Assembly (NCBI GenBank): GCA_945865885.1
Contig: CAMBEZ010000010.1
Location: 1-49,897, forward strand
Source of the DNA: Owenweeksia hongkongensis DSM 17368
Lineage (GTDB): Bacteria > Bacteroidota > Bacteroidia > Flavobacteriales > Schleiferiaceae
Length of the DNA: 49,897 nucleotides
Direction of reading: 5' to 3'
Shown piece by piece: positions 31,768-40,208 of the stretch. The translations under genes were made by a program, and so were the position numbers. The stretch's first letter is position 1. Each line of letters starts with the position of its first letter. The notes under the pieces are model-generated. The model saw only the letters and a list, made by a program, of their open reading frames with translations, was not told the origin of the DNA and did no database searches.

Positions 31768-33144
31768 ATGCCAGCCACGCCCAGCGCATCTCCGCGAAAT
31801 TCCTCCAAGAAGCCCAAGAAGATTTTTGTCTTGGATACATCGGTCATTTTGTTTGACCACAACTCCATCATGGAGTTTGACGAACACGATGTAGCCATCC
31901 CCCTCGCGGTTTTGGAAGAGTTGGATGAATTCAAGAAGGGCAACGACACCAAGAACTATGAAGCGCGAGAATTCATTCGATTTCTGGATAAGAAAGCCGG
32001 CAACCGCACCATCAACAATTGGATTAATCTGAACGGCCCGGGAAAGGGCAAGTTTAAGGTAGTAATGGCGCCCAAGGTGCCTGAGGAGTTGGACGCCACC
32101 AAGCTGTTTGGTTCGTCCAAAAACGACCACAAGATCCTCAATGCAGCACTTCACTTACAAATCGAAGAGCCAGCCCGGAAAGTGATCTTGGTTACGAAGG
32201 ACATCAATTTGCGTTTGAAGGCAAAGTCTTTAAATGTTGCGGCCGAGGATTTTCTCACCGGAAAAATTCAAAACGTACAAGGACTGCACCGGGGAAGGGA
32301 AATCCTGACGGGGGTACCGCAAAAACTCATAACCCAACTCTACGCTACGCGCCGGGTTGTGGTGGAAGGTGGCAATGTTTCTACCAAAATAACCCTAGAG
32401 CCCAACCAGTTCTACATCATGAAAACGGGAAAATCCAGTTGTTTGGGTTTCTTCCACGGGCCCACACAAACGCTTGAGTTGGTGGAAAAGAATACCGTAT
32501 ACGGCATTAAACCTCGAAATTCAGAACAAACCTTTGCCCTGCATGCCCTTTTGCATCCGGACCTTAAATTGCTGACCATCACCGGTGTGGCCGGCACGGG
32601 AAAAACCCTATTGGCGTTGGCTGCCGCACTGGAACAACGCCGGGAATACAAGCAAATTTTCCTGGCCCGGCCCATTGTTCCTTTGAGCAACAAGGACATT
32701 GGATTTCTTCCCGGGGATGCCGAGGCGAAAGTGAATCCGTACATGCAGCCCTTGTGGGACAACTTGAAATTCATCAAAAACCAATTTAGCGAACGAGATC
32801 GAAATTTCAAGCAAATCGACGAAATGGTGGAAAACGAGAAGATTGTGGTGGCGCCGCTTGCGTTTATACGCGGCCGATCCCTCTCCAACATCATTTTCAT
32901 TGTGGATGAGGCTCAAAATTTAACGCCGCACGAAGTTAAAACCATCATTACGCGGGCGGGTGAAAATGCCAAGTTCATTTTTACCGGGGATGTGCAACAA
33001 ATTGACACCCCTTACTTGGACGAGCAATCCAATGGATTGTCCTACATCGTGGACCGATTGAAAGGCGCCAATCTCTATGCACACATTATGCTGGAAAAGG
33101 GAGAACGGTCTGAATTGGCAAATTTGGCGAACGAAAAATTGTAG
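31768..33144 (+). CDS. PhoH-family ATPase with N-terminal PIN domain
   Basis: 458 residues. A PIN-type nuclease domain (about 18-150) has the acidic residues in IFVLDTSVILFDHNS, EELDEFKKG and TKDINLRLKAK. A PhoH ATPase follows (about 240-450) with the Walker A TGVAGTGKTLLALA, RGRSLSNIIFIVDEAQN and the TGDVQQID motif. PIN-PhoH fusions (the PhoH2 type) couple an RNase to an RNA helicase-like ATPase. Standard in Bacteroidota. Confidence 0.92.
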   Translation: MPATPSASPRNSSKKPKKIFVLDTSVILFDHNSIMEFDEHDVAIPLAVLEELDEFKKGNDTKNYEAREFIRFLDKKAGNRTINNWINLNGPGKGKFKVVMAPKVPEELDATKLFGSSKNDHKILNAALHLQIEEPARKVILVTKDINLRLKAKSLNVAAEDFLTGKIQNVQGLHRGREILTGVPQKLITQLYATRRVVVEGGNVSTKITLEPNQFYIMKTGKSSCLGFFHGPTQTLELVEKNTVYGIKPRNSEQTFALHALLHPDLKLLTITGVAGTGKTLLALAAALEQRREYKQIFLARPIVPLSNKDIGFLPGDAEAKVNPYMQPLWDNLKFIKNQFSERDRNFKQIDEMVENEKIVVAPLAFIRGRSLSNIIFIVDEAQNLTPHEVKTIITRAGENAKFIFTGDVQQIDTPYLDEQSNGLSYIVDRLKGANLYAHIMLEKGERSELANLANEKL

Positions 33145-33161
33145 GTAGCAACGACGGCCTC

Positions 33162-33198
33162 AAAAAAAAAGGGGGGTGTCTCCAACGAGACACCCCCC
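33162..33198 (-). terminator. Terminator of pckA
   Basis: A 12-pair perfect stem (33171-33182 with 33187-33198) with loop CAAC. On the minus strand it is followed by nine T, 25 bp beyond the pckA stop. Confidence 0.9.
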
Positions 33199-33222
33199 AC
33201 AATCGTTTGATTAACTTAAGAA

Positions 33223-34776
33223 TTAACCGCGGGGCCCAGCGTTGCGAATGGCCTCCGGTGTTTGGTCTGCAAACTTCGTGAAATTCGTTCGGAATTTAGA
33301 CGCCAGCATGTCCGCTTGCGCATCGTAAGCAGCTCCGTCGGACCAAGCGGCGCGCGGGGTCAAGAACTCAGCGGGTACGCCAGCGCACGTAGCGGCGAAG
33401 TCCATGCCAAAGCGCTCGTCTCGTGCAAAGGTTTCGCTTTGCAGCTTGCCGTCCAAAGCCGCTGTAATCAAGGCACGGGTGTACTTCAGTTTAATGCGCT
33501 CGCCAACGCCGTAGGCGCCACCAACCCAGCCGGTGTTGACCAGCCAAACGTGAATTCCGCTGTCTTTCAGCTTTTTGCTGAGCATTTCTGCATAAACCGC
33601 GGGGTGCAAAGGCATGAAGGCAGCGCCAAAGCACGCAGAAAAGGTTGCTGAGGGTTCGGTTACGCCCACTTCGGTTCCTGCTACTTTTGCGGTGTAACCG
33701 GACATGAAATGGTACGCCGCTTGTTCCGGACTCAACTTGGAGATGGCGGGAAGAACCCCGTAGGCATCAGCGGTAAGGAAGAAAATATTCGTAGGAGAAG
33801 AACCCAAAGAGGGCACTTGAATCAAGTCGATGTGGTCGATGGGGTAGGAGACCCGTGTGTTTTCCGTGATGCTTGAATCCTTGTAGTCCGGAACCGTTGT
33901 GCCTTCGTGGAAAACAATGTTCTCCAGCAAAGCACCCGTGCGAATGGCACGGTAGATATCCGGCTCCTTTTCCTCAGACAAATCAATGACCTTGGCGTAG
34001 CAGCCGCCTTCAAAATTAAAGACCGTTCCGTCCGGTGCCCATCCGTGCTCGTCGTCGCCAATGAGCTTGCGGTTGGGGTCAGCAGACAAGGTGGTTTTCC
34101 CGGTGCCGCTCAAACCAAAGAACAACGCCGTATCGCCCTTCTTTCCGACGTTCGCCGAACAGTGCATGGGAAGGGTTTCGCGGTGCGTAGGAAGCAGAAA
34201 GTTCAGTGCAGAAAAAATGCTCTTCTTGATTTCTCCCGTGTATCCGGTGCCGCCAATTAAAATGGTCTTTTCGCTGAAACACAAGATGGCAAAATTTCCT
34301 TGACGCGTGCCGTCGACGCTGGGATATGCTTGAAAACCAGGCGCGTGGAGCAAGGTCCATTCCGGAGTGAAGGCGGCACGTTGTTCGTTAGACAAGCGCA
34401 AGAACATGTTGTGCACGAACAAACTGCACTCAGCCCATTCGGTTACCGTGCGCACTTTTAGCGCAAAGCGTGAATCCGCACAAGCTTCAACATCGCGAAC
34501 ATAGAGGGTTTTGTCCGCCAAGTACTGTTCCACTTTACCCCGCAAGGAATGGAATTGATCCAAATCAAAGGGCAAGTTCACGTCGCCCCACCAAACGCGG
34601 TCCGCAGACCATTCGTCGCGAACGATGAAACGATCTTTGGGCGAACGTCCGGTAAATGTACCGGTACGGATGGATAATACACCTTTATCGGTTAAGGTGG
34701 CGCGACCGGAAGCTAATGCGGCTTCCGTGAGCTCAGCAGGACTTAAATTCCAGTGAGCAGAAGAAAGGTTCAACAT
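33223..34776 (-). CDS. pckA: Phosphoenolpyruvate carboxykinase (ATP)
   Basis: The gluconeogenic enzyme that converts oxaloacetate plus ATP to PEP. 517 residues. Substrate-binding RTGTFTGRSPKDRF, the kinase-1a loop GLSGTGKTTLSADPNR, kinase-2 LIGDDEHGW and the adenine-binding region with KYTRALITAAL are all present. The ATP-type class is clear from the P-loop form. A TACCTTTG box lies 24 nt upstream and a strong terminator downstream, so it is monocistronic. Confidence 0.97.
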   Translation of the reverse strand: MLNLSSAHWNLSPAELTEAALASGRATLTDKGVLSIRTGTFTGRSPKDRFIVRDEWSADRVWWGDVNLPFDLDQFHSLRGKVEQYLADKTLYVRDVEACADSRFALKVRTVTEWAECSLFVHNMFLRLSNEQRAAFTPEWTLLHAPGFQAYPSVDGTRQGNFAILCFSEKTILIGGTGYTGEIKKSIFSALNFLLPTHRETLPMHCSANVGKKGDTALFFGLSGTGKTTLSADPNRKLIGDDEHGWAPDGTVFNFEGGCYAKVIDLSEEKEPDIYRAIRTGALLENIVFHEGTTVPDYKDSSITENTRVSYPIDHIDLIQVPSLGSSPTNIFFLTADAYGVLPAISKLSPEQAAYHFMSGYTAKVAGTEVGVTEPSATFSACFGAAFMPLHPAVYAEMLSKKLKDSGIHVWLVNTGWVGGAYGVGERIKLKYTRALITAALDGKLQSETFARDERFGMDFAATCAGVPAEFLTPRAAWSDGAAYDAQADMLASKFRTNFTKFADQTPEAIRNAGPRG

Positions 34777-34800
34777 GGTGTTTTAAATACAAGGGTTGTG

Positions 34801-34829
34801 CAAAGGTACGGGGACGAGGTGTACTTTTG
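34801..34829. promoter_or_regulatory. Divergent promoters of pckA and the saccharopine dehydrogenase gene
   Basis: CAAAGGTA (34801-34808; TACCTTTG for pckA, 24-nt leader) and TACTTTTG (34822-34829; 22-nt leader to ATG 34852) face outward around 13 bp, so the polymerase footprints must overlap. Confidence 0.62.
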
Positions 34830-34851
34830 AAAGCACATACAGAACTATCCC

Positions 34852-36195
34852 ATGCGTACCATTTTGGTCCTTGGAGCGGGCCGCTCCACCCAAAGTTTAA
34901 TCGACTATCTGCTGCACCACGCGGAAAGCGAGAATTGGCACTTGACCTTAGCCGACCAAAATTTGGTTTGGGCCGAACAGAAATTGCGCGGACACCATCG
35001 GGGGACGGCGGTTGCCCTGAATGCGGGAGACCGTGAAGCTCGAAGAGCGTTGATTACGGGTAAATTCATCACAGTCAGCATGTTGCCGGCGTTCATGCAT
35101 CCGGAAGTGGCTTCGGATTGTTTGGATTTGGGCGTTCACCTGGCTACCGCATCCTACCAATCGGAGGCCCTCGCAAAAATGAGTGAGGCGGCCAAGCTGA
35201 AAGGTTTGATTTTTTTAAACGAAATCGGAGTCGATCCGGGTATTGACCACCTTTCGGCCATGAAGTTGCTGGATGAGGTACGCAGTCAAGGTGCTGAATT
35301 ACTTGGATTTGAAAGTTTTACGGGCGGTTTATTGGCTCCAGAATCGCCTACCAACCCGTGGCAGTACAAGTTTACTTGGAATCCCAGGAACGTAGTTTTG
35401 GCGGGAGCTGGCGGTGCAGTTAAGTTCAAACAAGAAGGTTTGTACAAGTTCATTCCGTACCACCAACTCTTCCGCAGAACAGAGTTTATCGATATTCCGG
35501 GATACGGTCGGTTCGAAGGATACGCCAACCGCGACTCGCTTCAGTACCGAAGCGTTTATGGCTTGGATACCATTCCCACCATTTACCGCGGCACACTCCG
35601 CCGGCCTGGATTTTGCCGTGCGTGGGACGTATTCGTTAAATTGGGGATGACCGACGACTCCTACGAAATGGAAGGGGTGGCTCAAATGACGCACCGGTCT
35701 TTTGTTAATGCATTTCTTGCATACCACGAGTTCAATTCATTGGAAATCAAGTTAATGCACTACCTAAGTATCCCACAGGACGACGACCTGATGGAAAAAT
35801 TGACGTGGTTGGACTTGTTTGAGGATGTACCCATTGGTTTGGACCGTGGAACCCCAGCTCAAGTATTGGAGCATATCCTGTCCAAAAAATGGACCCTGGG
35901 CCCGCTGGACACGGACATGCTCGTCATGTGGCACAAATTGACGTACCGTTTGCACGGAACATCGTACGTACTTACCTCCAGCCTGGTAGTGAAGGGTCAA
36001 GGTCCGGAAAAAACGGCCATGGCCCACACCGTGGGCTTGCCATTAGGCATGGCGGTTAAACGCATCCTTACGGACCAAATTAAGGACCGCGGCACCGTCA
36101 TTCCCATAACGCCCGAATGGTACGAACCGCTACTTGAAGAATTGCGCGACCACGGAATTGTCTTTCACGACGTTTTGCGCACCTTGCCCAACTAG
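34852..36195 (+). CDS. Saccharopine dehydrogenase family protein
   Basis: 447 residues. The N-terminal Rossmann motif ILVLGAGRSTQSLIDYL is followed by EIGVDPGIDHLSAMKLLDE, GFESFTGGLLAPES and FKQEGLYKFIPYHQLF, as in lysine-forming saccharopine dehydrogenases/homospermidine-synthase relatives. In Bacteroidota these are usually linked to lysine degradation, but no aminoadipate gene is adjacent. It stands alone, convergent with trmN6. Confidence 0.88.
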   Translation: MRTILVLGAGRSTQSLIDYLLHHAESENWHLTLADQNLVWAEQKLRGHHRGTAVALNAGDREARRALITGKFITVSMLPAFMHPEVASDCLDLGVHLATASYQSEALAKMSEAAKLKGLIFLNEIGVDPGIDHLSAMKLLDEVRSQGAELLGFESFTGGLLAPESPTNPWQYKFTWNPRNVVLAGAGGAVKFKQEGLYKFIPYHQLFRRTEFIDIPGYGRFEGYANRDSLQYRSVYGLDTIPTIYRGTLRRPGFCRAWDVFVKLGMTDDSYEMEGVAQMTHRSFVNAFLAYHEFNSLEIKLMHYLSIPQDDDLMEKLTWLDLFEDVPIGLDRGTPAQVLEHILSKKWTLGPLDTDMLVMWHKLTYRLHGTSYVLTSSLVVKGQGPEKTAMAHTVGLPLGMAVKRILTDQIKDRGTVIPITPEWYEPLLEELRDHGIVFHDVLRTLPN

Positions 36196-36208
36196 AGCGC
36201 AAGGGGTA

Positions 36209-36973
36209 TTAAACTCCGCTGGATTTAGGACGGTGGGCCGCAGTTCGCTCCGGAAAACGGAGCAGTAAATCGCCGCAGTAGTTTCGGTAACCTTCACTCG
36301 CAAGTCCGTTTTCATCGTACAGAGACAGAACGTGTTCCGGTTCTGTTAAGGGTATAGGACCATGGGTTTCGTGCTGGCGATTTTCCCAAAAAACCACGTG
36401 CCGTTTGGGTTCCTCATGGTGCAACGTGCGGAAAGCCACCCACCGCACGGGCGATCCCAATGCGGAAATGTAGTCCAATGGTTCGGGCACAATCAATGCC
36501 AACCACCCGTTGGGCTTCACCCACCGGCGAAACCAACTGGCCAACGCATCGGGAGGAAGGTGCGACTGGTGTCTGGCTGCATCCCGACGCTCATTTCCGG
36601 CAGGAAGTCCTTTAAAATAGGGCGGATTGCTCACGGCCCAGTCCAAGGGGTGAGTGGGGGTCCATTGCGGAAGAGCAGCGTGAATGGCTGTGGCACGCTC
36701 GCTCAACTGGGTATTTAACGCATTAAACTGGCTCTCTTGGGCCGACAACGCATCTTTCTCCACCAAATCTACATGCAAATGCGGCCATCGTTGGGCCAGC
36801 AGCAATCCAATGACCCCGCAACCTGCGCCCAAATCAGCGCCCCGTGTTTCACTACGCAATCCCCATTCATCGCCATGCACTCTTAGGTAACCGGCCAATA
36901 AAGTGGCGTCCGTTCCAATTTTTTGGGCGGATGCACGATGCTCCACGGAGATACCGCGGAAGTGAAACACCAC
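36209..36973 (-). CDS. trmN6: tRNA1(Val) (adenine-N6)-methyltransferase
   Basis: A SAM-dependent methyltransferase of the YfiC type, which modifies A37 of tRNA-Val. 254 residues. Support: HRASAQKIGTDATLLAGYL, the SAM loop GADLGAGCGVIGLLLAQ and the catalytic motif SNPPYFKG. The start is GTG 36973, whose G is shared with the rimM stop (TAGTG), so translation is coupled. No ATG fits better. Third gene of the rpsP-rimM-trmN6 operon. Confidence 0.87.
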   Translation of the reverse strand: MVFHFRGISVEHRASAQKIGTDATLLAGYLRVHGDEWGLRSETRGADLGAGCGVIGLLLAQRWPHLHVDLVEKDALSAQESQFNALNTQLSERATAIHAALPQWTPTHPLDWAVSNPPYFKGLPAGNERRDAARHQSHLPPDALASWFRRWVKPNGWLALIVPEPLDYISALGSPVRWVAFRTLHHEEPKRHVVFWENRQHETHGPIPLTEPEHVLSLYDENGLASEGYRNYCGDLLLRFPERTAAHRPKSSGV

Positions 36974-37491
36974 TACAGAAAATAGAGTTCGTCGGGAGCC
37001 GTCAAGTACAGGATGCGAGCATCCCGGTCAATTCGCCCAATAAACGGGTCCACGCAAGGGATGAACACCACGCGCCCCTCTTCGCCCACCAACAATTCAA
37101 GCAAAGGTTGCCCCGGTCGGTCCAAAACATCCTTAACGCGAACCGGTTCATCAACTCCGGAGTTCACCACCTGGTATCCAACCAACTCGTGGTAGTAGAA
37201 TTGATGGGCTTCTAAGGGAGGTAATGCGGAATCTGGCAACCAAACCAAGGAGCCCAGAATTTGATCCGCGTCGGACTCCGATTGAATTCCTTCCAACGTG
37301 AGCACCCACTCGTCGCTCTTCAGCGATTTAATTTCTTGAATAAAAAAAGGAATCCTTCCGGAGGTTGATTCCAACCAGAAGGATTCCAAATGGGTATAAG
37401 CTTCGGGGCGATCCGTGTCCAATTTAAGGACCACGTTTCCCTTAAAACCGTGTTTGCGGGTTAGGCGACCGAGTTGAAAATGACCGTCCAC
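36973..37491 (-). CDS. rimM: 16S rRNA processing protein RimM
   Basis: A maturation factor that binds S19 in the 30S head. 172 residues. N-terminal RimM domain (LGRLTRKHGFKGNVVLKLDTD) and C-terminal PRC-barrel (YYHELVGYQVVN, PCVDPFIGRIDRDARILYL). It lies 21 bp after rpsP, the usual partner order. It shares one base with trmN6. Confidence 0.93.
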   Translation of the reverse strand: MDGHFQLGRLTRKHGFKGNVVLKLDTDRPEAYTHLESFWLESTSGRIPFFIQEIKSLKSDEWVLTLEGIQSESDADQILGSLVWLPDSALPPLEAHQFYYHELVGYQVVNSGVDEPVRVKDVLDRPGQPLLELLVGEEGRVVFIPCVDPFIGRIDRDARILYLTAPDELYFL

Positions 37492-37512
37492 TAACTTCCG
37501 CTCAACTGCGTA

Positions 37513-38184
37513 TTATTCGGCAGATTCTTCTTCAGCAGCCTCAGGTGCAGCTTCTTCAGCAACAGCAGCCTCAGGAGCTTCCTCTTCTGCCACAGCAGCC
37601 TCGGGAGCGGCTTCTTCTGCCACAACAGCCTCAGGAGCTGCTACTTCTGCAGCTTCAACGACTGATTCCTCAGCGGCTTCAGCAACTACTTCTTCTTCAA
37701 CTACTTCTTCTGCAACTTCAGGAGCAGGAGTATTTTTGGCTTGGATGGACGCAGCACGCTTCTGATTGGCTTCTGTTTCAGCAGCCAGGCGCGCCTTCTT
37801 GCTGTCTTCTTTGGATGCAACCAAGTTGGCCACCTTACCGGTGATTTGCGATTCCTTAGACTCCAACCAAGCATTGAACTTAACTTCTACCTGCTCAGCC
37901 GTCAGAGCACCTTTGGAAACGCCGCCCAACAAGTGCTTCTTCATCATTACACCTTTGTACGACAAAATCGCACGAGCGGTATCCGAAGCCTCAGCACCTT
38001 TCATGACCCAGTCCAGGGCACGATCAAACGCTAAATCAATGGTTGCTGGGTTGGTGTTGGGGTTGTATTGGCCCAAACGTTCAATGAAACGTCCGTCGCG
38101 CTTGGAGCGGCTGTCTGCTACAACAATTGTGAAGATGGGACGACCTTTGCGGCCGTGGCGTTGGAGGCGAATGCGTGTTGCCAT
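37513..38184 (-). CDS. rpsP: Ribosomal protein S16 with long Ala/Glu-rich C-terminal extension
   Basis: Residues 1-80 are canonical S16 ([38 protein letters not shown]). The rest, to residue 223, is an extension: a helical, lysine-rich segment to about 150, then an acidic tail with a ten-residue tandem repeat (183-223). Extended S16 occurs in Bacteroidota, but this tail is long: S16 is usually about 80-100 residues in other phyla. First gene of the rpsP-rimM-trmN6 operon, with a 48-nt leader from a TACCTTTG box. Confidence 0.95.
   Translation of the reverse strand: MATRIRLQRHGRKGRPIFTIVVADSRSKRDGRFIERLGQYNPNTNPATIDLAFDRALDWVMKGAEASDTARAILSYKGVMMKKHLLGGVSKGALTAEQVEVKFNAWLESKESQITGKVANLVASKEDSKKARLAAETEANQKRAASIQAKNTPAPEVAEEVVEEEVVAEAAEESVVEAAEVAAPEAVVAEEAAPEAAVAEEEAPEAAVAEEAAPEAAEEESAE
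37516..37638 (-). repeat. In-frame 30-bp tandem repeat in the rpsP tail
   Basis: Four consecutive imperfect 30-33-bp units encode [30 protein letters not shown] and [11 protein letters not shown]. The period is exactly ten codons for the first three units. A likely slippage substrate, but every change in copy number would keep the frame. Confidence 0.9.
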
Positions 38185-38232
38185 GCGGTTAAATTTTTAA
38201 AAGGGTCCGAAACCCGGTTATTTAAGGAGCGG

Positions 38233-38240
38233 CAAAGGTA
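38233..38240 (-). promoter_or_regulatory. -7 box (TACCTTTG) for the rpsP operon
   Basis: CAAAGGTA on the plus strand. A 48-nt leader to ATG 38184 is the longest among the promoter-start pairs found here. Confidence 0.55.
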
Positions 38241-38269
38241 CAACTTTGCATTAATTCAACCAAATCATT

Positions 38270-39652
38270 CTACAAACCTTGAGCAGCAGACAAAAGCAGT
38301 GCGTGGCGAGACAAAACATGCTCAGAACCGTTGGCCAGTGTTACCAGTACTGCTGAATGCCCGGAGTGCGTCAACCGAACCACCTCCGCGAGTGACGTGA
38401 ATTCGTCCACCTCCGGCAGGGGAGGAAGCATGATGTCCCGTACCAAGGTATCCAGTGTTTTCCCTTCAGCAAGTGCGCCCAGTAGTGCACTTTCGTCAAT
38501 ACTTCCCACACGCCCAACGGCGTCGCGCACCGGTGCTTGGGAAATCCCAAATTTCTTCAAGACCCCAACGGCATTGCTCAAGGGCTCCTCCGCCAAAATC
38601 TGAATAGCAGGCTGGGCAGCGTGTGCAGCAACGGCATCTCCTGCCGTGCGCACCACATCGTTTAGAAACCCGCGTTCGCGCATCCAGTCGTCGTTGTAAA
38701 TTTTCCCAACGTATCGGCTGCCGTGGTCGTGGAACAACACCACCACCACGCTGTCCTCATTCAACAAGTGCTTCAACTGCCGCAAACCTTGAAAGGCAGA
38801 ACCACACGAATAGCCCAGAAGTAGACCTTCTTTGCGGGCCAACTCACGCGCCACAAGTGCTCCGGCCTTGTCCGTTACTTTTTCAAAGCGATCGATCAAC
38901 GAAAAGTCAACATTCTTGGGTAAAATATCTTCACCGATCCCCTCCGTGACGTACCCGTATATTTCGTTCTCGTCAAATACCCCGGTTTCGTGGTACTTCT
39001 TAAAGACCGAACCGTACGTGTCTATGCCCCAAATCTGAACATTTGGGTTCATTTCTTTCAAGTACTTGGCCACCCCTGAGATGGTGCCTCCGGTTCCAAC
39101 GCCCACCACAAAGTGCGTAATTTTTCCTTCGGTTTGCTCCCAAATTTCAGGCCCCGTCGTGGCGTAGTGCGCAGCGCGGTTGCTGAGGTTGTCGTACTGA
39201 TTGGGGAAAAAGGAGTTGGGTATTTCGGCATTTAACCGACGCGCCACGGAGTAGTAGGAGTCTGGGTGATCCGGAGCGACGTTGGTGGGGCAAACGTGAA
39301 TTTCTGCACCCAATGCCCGAAGCACGTCCATTTTTTCTTTGGATTGCTTGTCGCTCATGGTGCAAATGAGGCGGTATCCCTTCACGCACGCGGCCAATGC
39401 GAGGCCCATTCCGGTATTCCCTGAGGTGCATTCAATAATGGTGCTGCCGGGTTTCAACAGTCCTGCGCGTTCGGCGTCTTCCACCATTTGAAGCGCCATG
39501 CGGTCTTTGGTGGAATGACCCGGGTTGAAGTACTCCACCTTGGCGAGCACCGTCCCCGGTAGATCCGTTGCAACGGCATTCAAACGAACCATGGGCGTGC
39601 GCCCAATAGTTTCTAAAATCGACGATGCAACAGGAGGGAGCAATGGATCCAT
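38270..39652 (-). CDS. PLP-dependent cystathionine beta-synthase/cysteine synthase with CBS domains
   Basis: 460 residues. The PLP fold (about 1-325) has the Schiff-base lysine in NPGHSTKDRMALQMV, the SGNTGMGLALA loop and the phosphate-binding GVGTGGTISG. Two CBS motifs follow (about 340-460: IQILAEEPLSNAVGVLKKFG, LVRDIMLPPLPEVDEFTSL). This is the cystathionine beta-synthase architecture. Whether it makes cystathionine or cysteine is not decidable by eye. It sits 21 bp after an Rrf2 regulator on the same strand. Confidence 0.9.
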   Translation of the reverse strand: MDPLLPPVASSILETIGRTPMVRLNAVATDLPGTVLAKVEYFNPGHSTKDRMALQMVEDAERAGLLKPGSTIIECTSGNTGMGLALAACVKGYRLICTMSDKQSKEKMDVLRALGAEIHVCPTNVAPDHPDSYYSVARRLNAEIPNSFFPNQYDNLSNRAAHYATTGPEIWEQTEGKITHFVVGVGTGGTISGVAKYLKEMNPNVQIWGIDTYGSVFKKYHETGVFDENEIYGYVTEGIGEDILPKNVDFSLIDRFEKVTDKAGALVARELARKEGLLLGYSCGSAFQGLRQLKHLLNEDSVVVVLFHDHGSRYVGKIYNDDWMRERGFLNDVVRTAGDAVAAHAAQPAIQILAEEPLSNAVGVLKKFGISQAPVRDAVGRVGSIDESALLGALAEGKTLDTLVRDIMLPPLPEVDEFTSLAEVVRLTHSGHSAVLVTLANGSEHVLSRHALLLSAAQGL

Positions 39653-39673
39653 TTTTTAGCTAATCAGTGAATT

Positions 39674-40174
39674 TTAAAACAATTTTTTGGATTCGATCGA
39701 CGGACGGTTTTCGTACGGGATGGGGTGTTCCATGGAGCGGATACCGGCCCATAAGTCGCGTTCGGCGGCAACCACTTCGGCCAGCGTCCAACGCTTCAAA
39801 ACGTCAACCGAAGCGTTTCGCACGTCCACCAACGCCAATCGGAGCCCGCATTGACCAGGCGTTGGGCAAGTTGTACAGGGTTCGTAAAAACGATGTGAGG
39901 CGCAGGGCAAGAGCGCCACAGGACCTTCCAGCGGCCGAATGATCTCGGCCAAGCTGATGCCCGCGGCATCGGGGTGCAAAGAATATCCACCGGAACGACC
40001 GGAGGTGGATCTAAGGGTGCCGGCCTGACGCAATTCCGTCAAAATGCGCTCCAAAAACTTGTGCGAGCAACCCACTCGTTCCGCCAAAGCGGAAGCGCCC
40101 AAACGGGCACCATGGCCCTCTTTGGCCAGGTGAATGAGCGCGTGGAGCGCATAAACAGTTCGCTTGTTCAGCAC
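39674..40174 (-). CDS. Rrf2-family transcription regulator
   Basis: 166 residues. N-terminal winged helix (KRTVYALHALIHLA, LAERVGCSHKFLERILTELRQAG, TSGRSGGYSLHPD) and then cysteines at about 91, 100, 103 and 109. This spacing (C-x8-C-x2-C-x5-C) is reminiscent of the Fe-S ligands of IscR/NsrR, so iron-sulfur or redox sensing is plausible. The start is GTG 40174; there is no better ATG. Directly upstream of the cystathionine beta-synthase-like gene and likely cotranscribed, similar in logic to CymR control of cysteine genes. Confidence 0.87.
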   Translation of the reverse strand: MLNKRTVYALHALIHLAKEGHGARLGASALAERVGCSHKFLERILTELRQAGTLRSTSGRSGGYSLHPDAAGISLAEIIRPLEGPVALLPCASHRFYEPCTTCPTPGQCGLRLALVDVRNASVDVLKRWTLAEVVAAERDLWAGIRSMEHPIPYENRPSIESKKLF

Positions 40175-40208
40175 GTGTGGTAGGCTGTTTTTTTTTGAAC
40201 TATAGGAA

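Noticed and set aside
31666-32154. Extended N-terminus for the Crp/Fnr regulator reaching into the phoH region
   Set aside because: It would run antisense through the PIN-PhoH start; the conserved Crp/Fnr fold begins after ATG 31665.
33145-33222. Stem-loop after phoH as the phoH terminator
   Set aside because: The long A run lies before the stem and becomes T only on the minus strand, so it terminates pckA; on the plus strand the stem is followed by ACAATCG with no T run.
37545-37844. Plus-strand Leu/Gln-rich frame opposite the rpsP tail
   Set aside because: It is the complement of the Ala/Glu repeat; its low complexity comes from the repeat, not from a protein.
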